From: SbD1 sp049300095 | GTDB lineage: Bacteria; Desulfobacterota; Syntrophobacteria; Syntrophobacterales; Syntrophobacteraceae | Direction of reading: 5' to 3' | DNA length: 32,836 bases | NCBI GenBank assembly: GCA_049300095.1 | Contig: JBAQYM010000011.1 | Location: 1 to 32,836 of the forward strand | Shown here: piece by piece, positions 16,048-24,870 of the stretch | Numbering within the stretch: position 1 is the first letter of the stretch | Layout: each line of letters starts with the position of its first letter | Notes under the pieces: generated by a model | What the model saw: only the letters and a program-made list of their open reading frames with translations | What the model was told of the DNA's origin: nothing | Database searches by the model: none | Translations under genes and position numbers: made by a program

Positions 16048-17595
16048 ATGACAGAGATGACGAGCGGTATTGCCGAGGCACAATTATCACGGCTTAGCGA
16101 ATTCGTTGCCGCCAGGATGGGTTTGCATTTTCCAAAAGAGCGCTGGCGCGACCTGGAGCGGGGGATAACAGCCGCGTCCCGCGAGCTGGGAATCGATGGC
16201 AAGTCCTGTGTCAAATGGCTCCTGTCCTCACTTCCTACAAGAAGTCAAATCGAAATTCTGGCCAATCATCTCACGGTTGGTGAAACCTATTTCTTCCGGG
16301 ATAAGAAATTATTCAAGGAACTTGAAACAGGCATACTCGCCAGATTGATCCGGTCCCGCCGCGGGGGCGGAAAGTATCTCAGGATATGGTGCGCCGGCTG
16401 TTCGTCGGGCGAAGAGCCTTACTCGGTCGCGATTCTACTCAACAAGATGATTCCCGATCTCCGGGACTGGAATACCACGATCCTGGCAACCGACATCAGC
16501 CCCCGCGTTTTGCGGAAGGCCGCCGACGCCGTATACGGCCATTGGTCTTTTCGCGATATAGAGCCGGAGATAAAGGAGGGGTTTTTCACTCGAAGGGATG
16601 ACGGCCAGTTTGAACTCCTCCCCCGGATCAGGAAGATGGTGACCTTTTCCTACCTGAACCTGGTCGAAGATACCTATCCGTCGCTCGTCAATAATTCAAA
16701 CGCCATGGACGTTATTTTTTGCCGCAATGTGCTCATGTACTTCGTCCCGGACCTTGCGGCGAAAGTGGCCCGTAATTTTCGCCGATGCCTGGTGGACGGC
16801 GGCTTTTTGAGCGTGAGTCCCACCGAGTCATCCAATGCCGTCTTCCCGCAATTCACGAGGGTGAGGGTCCCGGGCGCGATTCTTTACAAAAAAGAGAAGC
16901 AAAAGGGACCGTGCGGCTTCTCATGCGGACCGCCCGCGGGGCCTGGGGTCTCATTTAAACCGGCAACCGGGTTTGTTCCAAATCGCGTGGTCGCCCCCAT
17001 GCCGACGCCCCCGAATCCACAGATCGTTTCGCCGCCCCAATCGCCCGACACGCCGCTTGAAACCGGAATACCCGCACCTGAAACCCAAATCCCTCGGGAC
17101 CTCCATCAGGAAGCATTGGCCCTCTATGACGCGGGTTGCTACCCCGAGGCGGTGGAAAAAAGCGAGAATCTTCTGTCTCAAAATCCATCCGATGCAAGAG
17201 GCTTGGCGCTTCTGGCGCGCATTCATGCAAACTGGGGCAAACTCGGCCAGGCGCTGGAATGGTGTGAAAAGGCCGTCACCGCCGACAAGCTCTATGCCGG
17301 TTACCATTATCTGATGGCTACCATCCTTCAGGAATTGGGGCAAATGGAAGATGCCCTCGCCGCGCTCAAAAGAACGCTTTATCTCGACCCGGAATTCATT
17401 TTGGCGTATGTAGCTCTAGGAAATATCAACAGAAAGTGCGGCAAAAGCAAAGAAGCGGTGAAGCACTTCGATAACGCCCTCCTGCTTTTGCATTCCAGGG
17501 AGCCGGAAGATATCCTGCCCGAATCAGAGGGAATAACCGCCGGGAGATTGGTGGAGATCGTCCGGACAATGCGGCGGGCCGAGATCGCGGGGTGA
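16048..17595 (+). CDS. cheR: CheR methyltransferase with C-terminal TPR domain (WspC-like)
   Basis: 515 residues. CheR N-terminal helical domain about 8-75, with HLTVGETYFFRD; SAM-binding motif WCAGCSSGEEPYSVAI at about 115; DVIFCRNVLMYF at about 225. After a proline-rich linker (about 285-345), TPR repeats fill about 352-500 (EALALYDAGCYPEAVEKSENLL, given here by its first residues EALALYDAG, and following units). The enzyme methylates receptor glutamates from S-adenosylmethionine, and TPR-bearing CheR is typical of WspC/FrzF-like systems. Either ATG 16048 or ATG 16057 may be the start; the latter is better spaced from GGAAATGACAG. The stop is 4 bases before the next cheW. Confidence 0.95.
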   Translation: MTEMTSGIAEAQLSRLSEFVAARMGLHFPKERWRDLERGITAASRELGIDGKSCVKWLLSSLPTRSQIEILANHLTVGETYFFRDKKLFKELETGILARLIRSRRGGGKYLRIWCAGCSSGEEPYSVAILLNKMIPDLRDWNTTILATDISPRVLRKAADAVYGHWSFRDIEPEIKEGFFTRRDDGQFELLPRIRKMVTFSYLNLVEDTYPSLVNNSNAMDVIFCRNVLMYFVPDLAAKVARNFRRCLVDGGFLSVSPTESSNAVFPQFTRVRVPGAILYKKEKQKGPCGFSCGPPAGPGVSFKPATGFVPNRVVAPMPTPPNPQIVSPPQSPDTPLETGIPAPETQIPRDLHQEALALYDAGCYPEAVEKSENLLSQNPSDARGLALLARIHANWGKLGQALEWCEKAVTADKLYAGYHYLMATILQELGQMEDALAALKRTLYLDPEFILAYVALGNINRKCGKSKEAVKHFDNALLLLHSREPEDILPESEGITAGRLVEIVRTMRRAEIAG

Positions 17596-17599
17596 TTTT

Positions 17600-18199
17600 A
17601 TGAGTGATGGGCCTATCGATTGGAAAGCGATTCATCGTCGCCTCGAAGGCATAAATGCCGCGATAGCGCGGGGATTTTCGCCAAGTCCCGAGGAGAGCAA
17701 AAAAATTCTCAAGGCAAGGGCCGATCAACTGGCCCGGCAATCCGGGGAGGCACAGGTTGGAGAGGTTATCGAAGTCGTGGAGTTCATGCTCGCCGACGAG
17801 CGCTACGGGATCGAGTCCGCTTTTGTTCGCGAGGTTTATCCCCTGAAAGATTACACCCCTGTTCCGTGCACCCCCCCATTTGTCCTGGGGTTGGTCAACG
17901 TTCGCGGGCGGGTCCTCTCGGTAATCGATGTGAAGAAATTCTTCGACATCCCGGAAAAAGGGATCAGCGACCTCAACAAGGTGATCATTATCCATGACCC
18001 CAATATGGAATTCGGTATTCTTGCCGACTCGATACTCGGTGTTCGAGACATTGCGCTGAGGGACATCCAGCCCGCGCTCCCCACCCTCACGGGCATCCGC
18101 GGGGATTTTCTCAAGGGCGTAACCATCGAGCGCACCGTGATCTTGGATGCCAAAAAGCTTTTGGCGGATAAGAAAATCATCGTCCACGAAGAAGCGTGA
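17600..18199 (+). CDS. cheW: CheW adaptor with N-terminal extension (WspD-like)
   Basis: 199 residues. The first 50 form a polar helix-rich extension (PIDWKAIHRRLEGINAAIA) as in WspD. The CheW domain (about 55-195) has FMLADERYGIESAFVREVY, FVLGLVNVRGRVLSVIDVKKF and RTVILDAKKLL. It should bridge the receptor to CheA, with the extension possibly binding the TPR-CheR encoded four bases upstream. Ribosome binding site GGGGTGA. The receptor gene follows after 18 bp. Confidence 0.95.
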   Translation: MSDGPIDWKAIHRRLEGINAAIARGFSPSPEESKKILKARADQLARQSGEAQVGEVIEVVEFMLADERYGIESAFVREVYPLKDYTPVPCTPPFVLGLVNVRGRVLSVIDVKKFFDIPEKGISDLNKVIIIHDPNMEFGILADSILGVRDIALRDIQPALPTLTGIRGDFLKGVTIERTVILDAKKLLADKKIIVHEEA

Positions 18200-18217
18200 C
18201 CACAGGGAGGACTACAG

Positions 18218-20962
18218 ATGAGCTGGTTTGGCGCCGGACGGGAAAAGCTGGCGGAAGAGTTGCGAAGGGCATCCATATATACCCGAAGCCTGATCGAGGC
18301 AAGCCTCGATCCGCTGGTGACGATCAGCCCGGAAGGAATCATTACCGACGTCAACGAAGCCACCATAAAGGTCACCGGCGTCGGGCGCGAGGAACTCATA
18401 GGCACGGATTTTTCGAACTATTTTACGGAACCCGGAAAGGCGAGCGAGGGATACCAGCAGGTCTTCCAAAAGGGCTTCGTTACCGATTACCCGCTGACCA
18501 TCCGGCACAAGAGCGGGAAACTGGTCGACGTGCTGTACAACGCCTCCGTGTATAAGGACCCCGCCGGAAAGGTCCTCGGGGTCTTCGCGGCGGCCAGGGA
18601 TGTCACCGAAACCAATCGAGTCATGAGCGAATTTGCCGAGACGAAGAACTTCCTGGATAATATTCTCGAAAGCTCGATCAAGTATTCCATCATCGGCAAG
18701 GACATGAACCACCGCATCCTGTCGTGGAATGAGGGGGCGCGGCGCAACTACGGATATACGGCCGAAGAGATCATGGGGATGGACTCGAAGGTCCTCCACA
18801 CTCCCGAGGACAACGCATCGGGGGCCGTTGCAAAACTCCTGGCGACCGCCCTCGAGAAGGGACTGGCGGAGGGTGAATTCCAGCGCGTCCGGAAGGATGG
18901 TTCCCGGTTTGCGGCCAGTGTCGTCGTAACACGCCGCAATGACGCTTCGGGCCGGCCTGTCGGCTATCTGCTCATGAGCAGTGATATCTCGGAAAAAAAG
19001 CGCGCGGAGGAACAAATACGCTATGCCTCCGAATACGCCCGAAGCCTCATCGAGGCCAGCCTCGACCCGCTGGTGACGATCAGCCCGGAAGGCAAGATCA
19101 CGGACGTAAACGAGGCGACGATAAGGGTGACGGGAGTTTCCCGCGACCAGCTCATCGGCACGGATTTTTCGAACTATTTTACGGAACCCGAACTGGCGCG
19201 CGAGGGATATCGCCGGGTATTCGAAAAAGGATTTGTCACCGACTATCCGCTTACGATCAGGCACGCCAGCGGAAAGTTGACCCATGTCCTGTACAACGCC
19301 TCCGTGTACAAGGACGTTGCGGGCAATATCCTCGGTGTTTTTGCGGCCGCCCGCGATGTCAGCGAGCAAAGGCAGGCGTCCCAGTACGCCCGCAGCCTCA
19401 TCGAGGCGAGCCTCGACCCGCTGGTGACCATCAGCCCGGAAGGGAAAATCACCGACGTCAACGAAGCCACCATAAAGGTCACCGGCGTCGGGCGCGAGGA
19501 ACTCATCGGCACGGATTTTTCGAACTACTTTACGGAACCGGAACTGGCGCGCGAGGGATATCGCCGGGTATTCGAAAAAGGCTTTGTTACCGACTATCCG
19601 CTTACGATCCGGCACTCCAGCGGGAGATTGACCCATGTCTTGTACAACGCCTCCGTGTACAAGAATGTGGCCGGGAAGGTCATGGGCGTTTTTGCCGCCG
19701 CCCGCGACACCACCGAGCGCAAGCGCATGGAGGAGGAACTGCGGGGAGCTTCGCTCTATACCCGCAGCCTTATCGAAGCGAGCCTCGATCCGCTGGTGAC
19801 CATCAGTCCCGATGGAAAGATAACGGACGTGAACAAGGCCACGGAGCAGGTCACCGGATTTTCCCGCGAACGGTTGATCGGGAGCGATTTTTCAGACTAT
19901 TTCGTCGAGCCGGAAAAGGCGCGGCAGGGCTACCAGAAGGTTATTTCCGATGGGTTCGTCAAGGACTATCCCCTCACCATCCGCCACACATCGGGGCGCT
20001 TGACCGATGTGCTCTACAACGCCGCGGTATACATGAGCGAATCCGGCAAAATGCAGGGGGTCTTCGCGGCGGCAAGGGACATCACCGAGCGCAAGCAGGC
20101 CGAGGAGAATCTCAAGGCCATCAACCTGCAGGTGCAGGAGGCGGCAAACGTCCTTGTATCCTCGGTGGGTGAAATCCTGACATTGACCATGCAACTGGCT
20201 TCCGTCTCGACCGAAACAGCCACGTCGGTGAACGAAACGACTTCGACCGTCGAGGAAGTCAAGCAGACCGTGCAGTTGTCGTCCGAAAGATCGATGAGCG
20301 TTTCCGAGAGCGCGCAGAAGGCGGTCCTGGTGGCCCAGCAGGGCAGCGCCGCCGTCACGAAGACGGTCGAAGGAATCAATCATATCAGGAGCTTGATGGA
20401 ATCGGTCGCCGAGAGCATCGTCAGGTTGAGCGAGCAGACCCAGGCAATAGGGGAGATCATCACCGCGGTAAGCGACCTGGCGCAGCAGTCCAACTTACTG
20501 GCGGTAAACGCCGCGATCGAGGCGTCGAAAGCCGGAGAGCATGGGAAAGGATTTGCGGTGGTCGCCCAGGAGATCAAGAGCCTGGCGGACCAGTCAAAGC
20601 AGGCGACCGAGCAGGTGAGGGCCATCCTCGGGGATATCCAGAAGGCAACCGGCGCGTCGGTGATGGCCGCCGAGCAGGTCAGCAAGGCGGTGGACGGGGG
20701 TGTGAAGCAGGCGGCCGAATCCGGCGAGTCCATTAAAAAGCTTGCGGAGAGCATCGAGGAATCCGCGCAGGCGGCTTCCCAGATCGCGGCGTCCAGCCAG
20801 CAGCAGTTTGTCGGCATGGACCAGATCGCGATAGCCATGGAAAACATCAAGCAGGCTTCCCAGCAAAACGTGTCCGCCACGAGACAGACCGAACAGGCCG
20901 TGCAGAATTTGCACGAACTCGGGCAGAAGCTCAAGGAAATGGTGGAAAAATATAAAGTGTAG
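18218..20962 (+). CDS. Soluble methyl-accepting receptor with five PAS domains
   Basis: 914 residues with no transmembrane segment and GGAGGACTACAG before the ATG. Five PAS domains occur at about 21-135, 140-268, 273-385, 389-505 and 514-630. PAS1, 3, 4 and 5 are near copies of one module (SLIEASLDPLVTISP...TDVN...IG.DFS.YF.EP). PAS2 is of a different type (SIIGKDMNHRILSWNEGA). The rest is a cytoplasmic MCP signalling domain whose hairpin tip LAQQSNLLAVNAAIEASKAG starts near residue 754, with possible methylation sites on either side. It should sense a cytoplasmic signal, redox or a small molecule, and control the CheA encoded at 21498. In Wsp systems the receptor (WspA) is membrane-bound, so this is a divergent arrangement. 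The last residues, EKYKV, lack a CheR/CheB-docking pentapeptide. Confidence 0.95.
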   Translation: MSWFGAGREKLAEELRRASIYTRSLIEASLDPLVTISPEGIITDVNEATIKVTGVGREELIGTDFSNYFTEPGKASEGYQQVFQKGFVTDYPLTIRHKSGKLVDVLYNASVYKDPAGKVLGVFAAARDVTETNRVMSEFAETKNFLDNILESSIKYSIIGKDMNHRILSWNEGARRNYGYTAEEIMGMDSKVLHTPEDNASGAVAKLLATALEKGLAEGEFQRVRKDGSRFAASVVVTRRNDASGRPVGYLLMSSDISEKKRAEEQIRYASEYARSLIEASLDPLVTISPEGKITDVNEATIRVTGVSRDQLIGTDFSNYFTEPELAREGYRRVFEKGFVTDYPLTIRHASGKLTHVLYNASVYKDVAGNILGVFAAARDVSEQRQASQYARSLIEASLDPLVTISPEGKITDVNEATIKVTGVGREELIGTDFSNYFTEPELAREGYRRVFEKGFVTDYPLTIRHSSGRLTHVLYNASVYKNVAGKVMGVFAAARDTTERKRMEEELRGASLYTRSLIEASLDPLVTISPDGKITDVNKATEQVTGFSRERLIGSDFSDYFVEPEKARQGYQKVISDGFVKDYPLTIRHTSGRLTDVLYNAAVYMSESGKMQGVFAAARDITERKQAEENLKAINLQVQEAANVLVSSVGEILTLTMQLASVSTETATSVNETTSTVEEVKQTVQLSSERSMSVSESAQKAVLVAQQGSAAVTKTVEGINHIRSLMESVAESIVRLSEQTQAIGEIITAVSDLAQQSNLLAVNAAIEASKAGEHGKGFAVVAQEIKSLADQSKQATEQVRAILGDIQKATGASVMAAEQVSKAVDGGVKQAAESGESIKKLAESIEESAQAASQIAASSQQQFVGMDQIAIAMENIKQASQQNVSATRQTEQAVQNLHELGQKLKEMVEKYKV
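18270..20095 (+). repeat. Four intragenic copies of a PAS-coding module
   Basis: Copies lie at about 18278-18600, 19036-19370, 19385-19715 and 19759-20092, with an unrelated PAS between the first two. Long stretches are identical at the DNA level: 18344-18399 equals 19451-19506 (56 bases), and 19190-19230 equals 19541-19581 (41 bases). The copies are therefore recent tandem duplications or have been homogenised by recombination. Confidence 0.9.
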
Positions 20963-21060
20963 GCTACACGCGTCGCATATTCATTAGAGCGTCATTCCCG
21001 GGAGGGGGGACGATATCGCCAGTGCCTGGGAAGTTGCATACGGCTCATGCCCAAGGGAAC

Positions 21061-21160
21061 GTCATTCCCGCGGCGCTTCTGGGCGGGAATCCAGTGTTTT
21101 GCTTTGCGCAACGGATCGAAAAGACGCTGGATTCCCGCCCAGAAGCGCCGCGGGAATGAC
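21061..21160. repeat. Palindromic repeat, family A, complete copy
   Basis: Perfect 34-bp inverted arms (21061-21094 and 21127-21160), beginning GTCATTCCCGCGGCGCTTCT, around a 32-base loop. The window begins in another copy, in opposite orientation. REP/MITE-like; transcripts would form a very stable hairpin. Confidence 0.9.
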
Positions 21161-21218
21161 GGTTTTGACGTCCCGAGCCGAACTTCAGTTGTGTAGCAAT
21201 TTGTCCGGTTGAGTGGCA

Positions 21219-21292
21219 ACTTGTCCGTATGTGATTTGGGCGGCAGTCCGCGAGGCTGTGATCGCAGCCCAGCGAGTTATTTACGGACAAGT
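21219..21292. repeat. Inverted repeat ACTTGTCCGTA...TACGGACAAGT
   Basis: Exact 11-bp inverse copies at 21219-21229 and 21282-21292 enclose 52 bases; a third related unit (AATTTGTCCGG) lies at 21199-21209. Repeated TTGTCCG units resemble the subterminal repeats of some insertion sequences, so this may be an IS-end remnant or solo mini-element. No transposase is present. Confidence 0.45.
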
Positions 21293-21295
21293 CCT

Positions 21296-21409
21296 AAGTC
21301 GGATCGTCATTCCGGCGAAAGCCGGAATCCAGGTAACGCCGAGCACCCGCTGGATACCGGCTTTCGCCGGTATGACGCCGTTCCGTGGGGTGAATCGCTC
21401 AAATTAGGA
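21296..21409. repeat. Palindromic repeat, family B, copy 2
   Basis: A near match to 5621-5734 in the same orientation, with hairpins ATTCCGGCG-AAA-GCCGGAAT and ATACCGGC-TTTC-GCCGGTAT. Differences between copies in the stems and loops are partly compensatory, which suggests the hairpins matter for the element. Confidence 0.85.
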
Positions 21410-21497
21410 TAAAGTGTAATTGCGGATCGACGGGAATGCCCCGCGCAATCACCACAACGCGAAGTGTTGACTTATATCCTGCAAATGAGGGACCGCT

Positions 21498-23792
21498 ATG
21501 GATCGGAAGGATGAAGAGCTCCTTAAAAAACTCCTTCCCATGTTCAAAATCGAGGCGCGGGACCATCTCGGGATCATTTCCTCCGGGCTCGTCGAGATAG
21601 AAACAGGCGGCCCCGAAAAGCACGGCGAGATCGTCGAGACCATCTACAGGGAGTCGCACAGCCTCAAGGGGGCGGCCCGGTCCGTCAATCGCTCCGACGT
21701 TGTGGCGATCTGCCAGTCGTTGGAAAATGTCTTTTCCGCATTGAAACGCGGGGAGATTACCCTTTCTTCCCGGACCATGGACCTGCTGCACCAGACGGTG
21801 GACTTCGTCTCGGACCTCATCGCCGGAATGGAGATCGCACACGCCGAGAAATTCGGAGTCGGGGAAATAATCCACAGGCTTGAAGAGGCGACATTTCAAA
21901 AACCCGTCGCCCCGGGCGGAGAAAAAGGAACGGCTGTGCGACCCGGCTCGGCGCCCGGAGAACATCAGGAGCGAGAGGGAAAGGCCCCTGATGTCGATTC
22001 GATTGCGAAGACCGGGGGCATCATTGCCGAGACGTCCCCGGCGCCCGTACCCGCCCATTCGTCCTCGGGCACAATAAGGATTTCGACGGCAAGGCTCGAT
22101 GCCCTCCTGCTCCAGGCCGAGGAGATGCTTTCGGTTAAACTAGCGGCCGGGCAACGCGTCCTCGAACTCAAAGAGTTGAAGAAGACCCTTGCGCGCTGGA
22201 AAAAGGAACGGGAGAAGCAGAAATTGTCCCGAACGGCCTCGGTGCGGGAAACACAGGGAGAAGCGAGGGATAAGGGTGGGGCCGACCCTTTTTTGAACTC
22301 ACTGGAAGCCGGCCTGGCGAAGCTGATAAGGGCCGCCGAGTACGATCAGCGATCTGTCGCCGTCATGGTCGACGCGCTGCTCGACGATATGAAGAAGACG
22401 CTGATGCTCCCTTTTTCCTCGTTTCTCGAAAGTTTCCCCAGGCTGGTGCGCGACCTCTCACGCGATGCCGGAAAAGAAGTCGGGTTGCATATCGAGGGCG
22501 GCGAGATCGAAATTGACCGGCGCGTGCTCGATGAGATGAAAGACCCGCTCGTCCACATGGTGCGAAACTGTATCGACCACGGCATTGAAATGCCCGGGGA
22601 TCGAAGGAAGAAAGGCAAATCCGCCCGAGGGAGTATAAAGATTTCCGTCTCTTCCAGGGACGGCGGGATCGAGATAGCGGTTTCCGACGATGGGGCCGGG
22701 ATTGACGCGCTGAAAGTAAAGTCCGCGGCGCAAAAGTGCGGGGCCATATCGCGTGAGGAAGCCGACCGGTTGGGAGAATACGAGACCCTTTCCTTGATTT
22801 TCCGGTCCGGGGTCAGCACCAGCCCGATAATTACGGACATCTCGGGCAGGGGCCTGGGACTTGCCATCGTCAGGGAAAAAGTCGAAAAACTCAACGGCGC
22901 CGTCTCGATCTATACCCGGCCGGACATCGGGACAAGCTTCAAAATGGAGGCGCCCCTCACGCTCGCCACGTTTCGCGGCGTCCTCGTCAGGGTGGGCGGA
23001 CATCTTTTCGTCCTTCCATCCGCGAATGTCGAGAGGGTGACCAGGGTCAGGAAAGAGGAAATACAAACCGTCGAGAACCGCGAAACCCTGTCCTTCGACG
23101 CTCAAACCGTCTCGCTCGCAAGACTCGGGGCCGTACTCGAGCTTGAAACAGCCGTCGCGCGCGCGCGCGGCGAGGACCCTTATTTGCAGATCGTGCTGCT
23201 CGCTTCGGCGGGAAAACGCATGGCTTTCCTCGTTGACGAGGTGCTCCAGGAGCGGGAGGTGCTGGTGAAAACACTCGGCGGCCAGCTTGCCCGCGTGCGA
23301 AACATCGCGGGCGCCACCGTCCTGGGGACCGGCAAGGTGGCGCCCATCCTGAATGTCCCGGACCTGATGACCTCCGCCGTGAAGCTTGTCCCCACTCCCG
23401 CGCTGGCTGTCGTGGAAGGGCCTCACAAAAAGTTGTCCATCCTGGTCGTCGAGGATTCCATCACGGCAAGGACCCTGCTGAAAACGATACTCGAATCCGC
23501 CGGATACGAGGTCGCGACCGCCGTTGACGGCATCGATGCGTTTACCGCGCTGAAGACCGCGGAATTCGATCTTGTCGTATCCGATGTCGAGATGCCCCGG
23601 ATGAACGGGTTTGACCTTACCGCGAAGATACGCTCCGACAGGAAGCTGTCCGATTTGCCGGTGGTGCTGGTGACCGCTCTCGAATCGCGCGAAGACAAGG
23701 AGCGGGGGATAGATGTGGGGGCAAACGCCTATGTGGTCAAGAGCAGCTTCGAACAAAGCAATTTGCTGGAAGTTGTCCGGAGACTCGTATGA
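21498..23792 (+). CDS. cheA: CheA histidine kinase with C-terminal receiver (WspE-like)
   Basis: 764 residues. The Hpt domain (about 1-125) has phosphoacceptor His54 in ESHSLKGAARSV. A charged linker and dimerisation region follow. The HATPase starts near 330, with N-box HMVRNCIDHGIE (about 353), SDDGAGID, and GRGLGLAIVREKV. A CheW-like domain spans about 480-630. The receiver (about 645-764) has Asp696 in VVSDVEMPRMNG and a VVKSSF lysine. The fused receiver is diagnostic of WspE/FrzE-type kinases and may be a phosphate sink or output. The start follows GAGGGACCGCT. The gene overlaps cheB by ATGA (23789-23792). All kinase motifs look intact. Confidence 0.96.
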   Translation: MDRKDEELLKKLLPMFKIEARDHLGIISSGLVEIETGGPEKHGEIVETIYRESHSLKGAARSVNRSDVVAICQSLENVFSALKRGEITLSSRTMDLLHQTVDFVSDLIAGMEIAHAEKFGVGEIIHRLEEATFQKPVAPGGEKGTAVRPGSAPGEHQEREGKAPDVDSIAKTGGIIAETSPAPVPAHSSSGTIRISTARLDALLLQAEEMLSVKLAAGQRVLELKELKKTLARWKKEREKQKLSRTASVRETQGEARDKGGADPFLNSLEAGLAKLIRAAEYDQRSVAVMVDALLDDMKKTLMLPFSSFLESFPRLVRDLSRDAGKEVGLHIEGGEIEIDRRVLDEMKDPLVHMVRNCIDHGIEMPGDRRKKGKSARGSIKISVSSRDGGIEIAVSDDGAGIDALKVKSAAQKCGAISREEADRLGEYETLSLIFRSGVSTSPIITDISGRGLGLAIVREKVEKLNGAVSIYTRPDIGTSFKMEAPLTLATFRGVLVRVGGHLFVLPSANVERVTRVRKEEIQTVENRETLSFDAQTVSLARLGAVLELETAVARARGEDPYLQIVLLASAGKRMAFLVDEVLQEREVLVKTLGGQLARVRNIAGATVLGTGKVAPILNVPDLMTSAVKLVPTPALAVVEGPHKKLSILVVEDSITARTLLKTILESAGYEVATAVDGIDAFTALKTAEFDLVVSDVEMPRMNGFDLTAKIRSDRKLSDLPVVLVTALESREDKERGIDVGANAYVVKSSFEQSNLLEVVRRLV

Positions 23793-24841
23793 GCATCAGG
23801 GTCCTCGTTGTGGAAGATTCGGAGCTCGTTCGCGAATTTCTTTCGCATATTCTCAATTCCGACCCCGCAATACAGGTAATCGCAAAGGCGCATAACGGAG
23901 CGGAAGCCCTGCGGTTGGCGGAGGGCCTCAAGCCCGACGTAATCACGATGGACATCAGTATGCCGGGGATGGACGGCCTCGAGGCGACCCGCAGGATAAT
24001 GGAGACCCATCCCGTCCCCATAGTCATCGTCAGTGTGAGTGTGGACCCAAAGCAAGTCGCAACGACGTTTCGCGCCCTCGAGGCCGGTGCGGTGGCGGCA
24101 GTCCCGAAGCCCATGGGCATCGGCCATCCGGAGTACGAGAAAACGGCGAACGCCCTGGTTCAGACCGTAAAACTGATGTCCGAAGTGAAGCTGGTGAAGC
24201 GCTGGCCGATGCACTACAAAGAGGAGGTCCCTCCCACTCAATCCGGCGTCGCGCATCGGTATGATATCGGCCCGCAAGATATCGGGGTCGTCGCAATCGG
24301 CGCATCGGCGGGGGGCCCCGCCGTCCTGCAAACCATCCTCTCGGCATTGCCCGAGGATTTCCGCGCGCCGGTCCTTGTCGTTCAGCACATGTTTCCGGGC
24401 TTTCTGCACGGCCTTGCGGAGTCGGTTGCGAGGTACTGCAAACTGCCGGTGAGAATCCCCAAAAACGGTGAAAGTTATCAGCCCGGAAACATCTATCTCG
24501 CACCCGACGGCGCGCACATGGGAGTCGGGCCGGGAGGCCGCATCGTCCTGAGCGGCGAACCGCCTGAAAACGGCGTGCGTCCGTCGATTTCTTACCTTTT
24601 CCGGTCCGTTGCCGGGGCATTCGGCCCAAGATCGCTCGGCGTGCTCCTGACCGGGATGGGAAGAGACGGCGCCGACGGCCTCAAGTCCATGAGAGAAAAG
24701 GGGGCCGTAACCATTGTGCAGAATGAGGCGAGCTGCGTGGTTTTCGGCATGCCCGCCGAGGCTGTCCGGCTCGATGCGGCGACCCATGTGCTCTCGCCGG
24801 ACAAGATAGCCGAAGCCCTGGCCCAAATAGCAAAACGGTGA
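23789..24841 (+). CDS. cheB: CheB methylesterase (WspF-like)
   Basis: 350 residues. The receiver domain has Asp55 in ITMDISMPGMDG and VPKP. A linker follows, then the methylesterase domain with catalytic Ser173 (IGASAGGP), His200 (VQHMFPGF) and Asp293 (LTGMGRDGADG). It removes receptor methyl groups when phosphorylated by CheA, providing adaptation opposite to CheR. Its start overlaps the cheA stop, so expression is coupled. The order CheW-CheR-CheW-MCP-CheA-CheB matches wspB-C-D-A-E-F apart from the position of the receptor gene. Confidence 0.96.
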   Translation: MSIRVLVVEDSELVREFLSHILNSDPAIQVIAKAHNGAEALRLAEGLKPDVITMDISMPGMDGLEATRRIMETHPVPIVIVSVSVDPKQVATTFRALEAGAVAAVPKPMGIGHPEYEKTANALVQTVKLMSEVKLVKRWPMHYKEEVPPTQSGVAHRYDIGPQDIGVVAIGASAGGPAVLQTILSALPEDFRAPVLVVQHMFPGFLHGLAESVARYCKLPVRIPKNGESYQPGNIYLAPDGAHMGVGPGGRIVLSGEPPENGVRPSISYLFRSVAGAFGPRSLGVLLTGMGRDGADGLKSMREKGAVTIVQNEASCVVFGMPAEAVRLDAATHVLSPDKIAEALAQIAKR

Positions 24842-24870
24842 GCAGTGGTCATGCGTTTGGAGTCTAATCG

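Larger units (their letters stand above)
20963..21497. other. 535-bp repeat-filled gap within the chemosensory cluster
   Basis: No gene is supported. The gap contains a partial family A fragment (about 20990-21006), the complete family A palindrome (21061-21160), an inverted repeat at 21219-21292 and family B copy 2 (21296-21409). It separates the receptor gene from cheA, so cheA may be transcribed from its own promoter in 21410-21490 or depend on readthrough. Confidence 0.6.

Noticed and set aside
18212..19636. Long minus-strand open frame (474 codons) opposite the receptor
   Set aside because: It mirrors the PAS repeats on the other strand; its own internal repeats follow from the coding strand, and it has no family signature.
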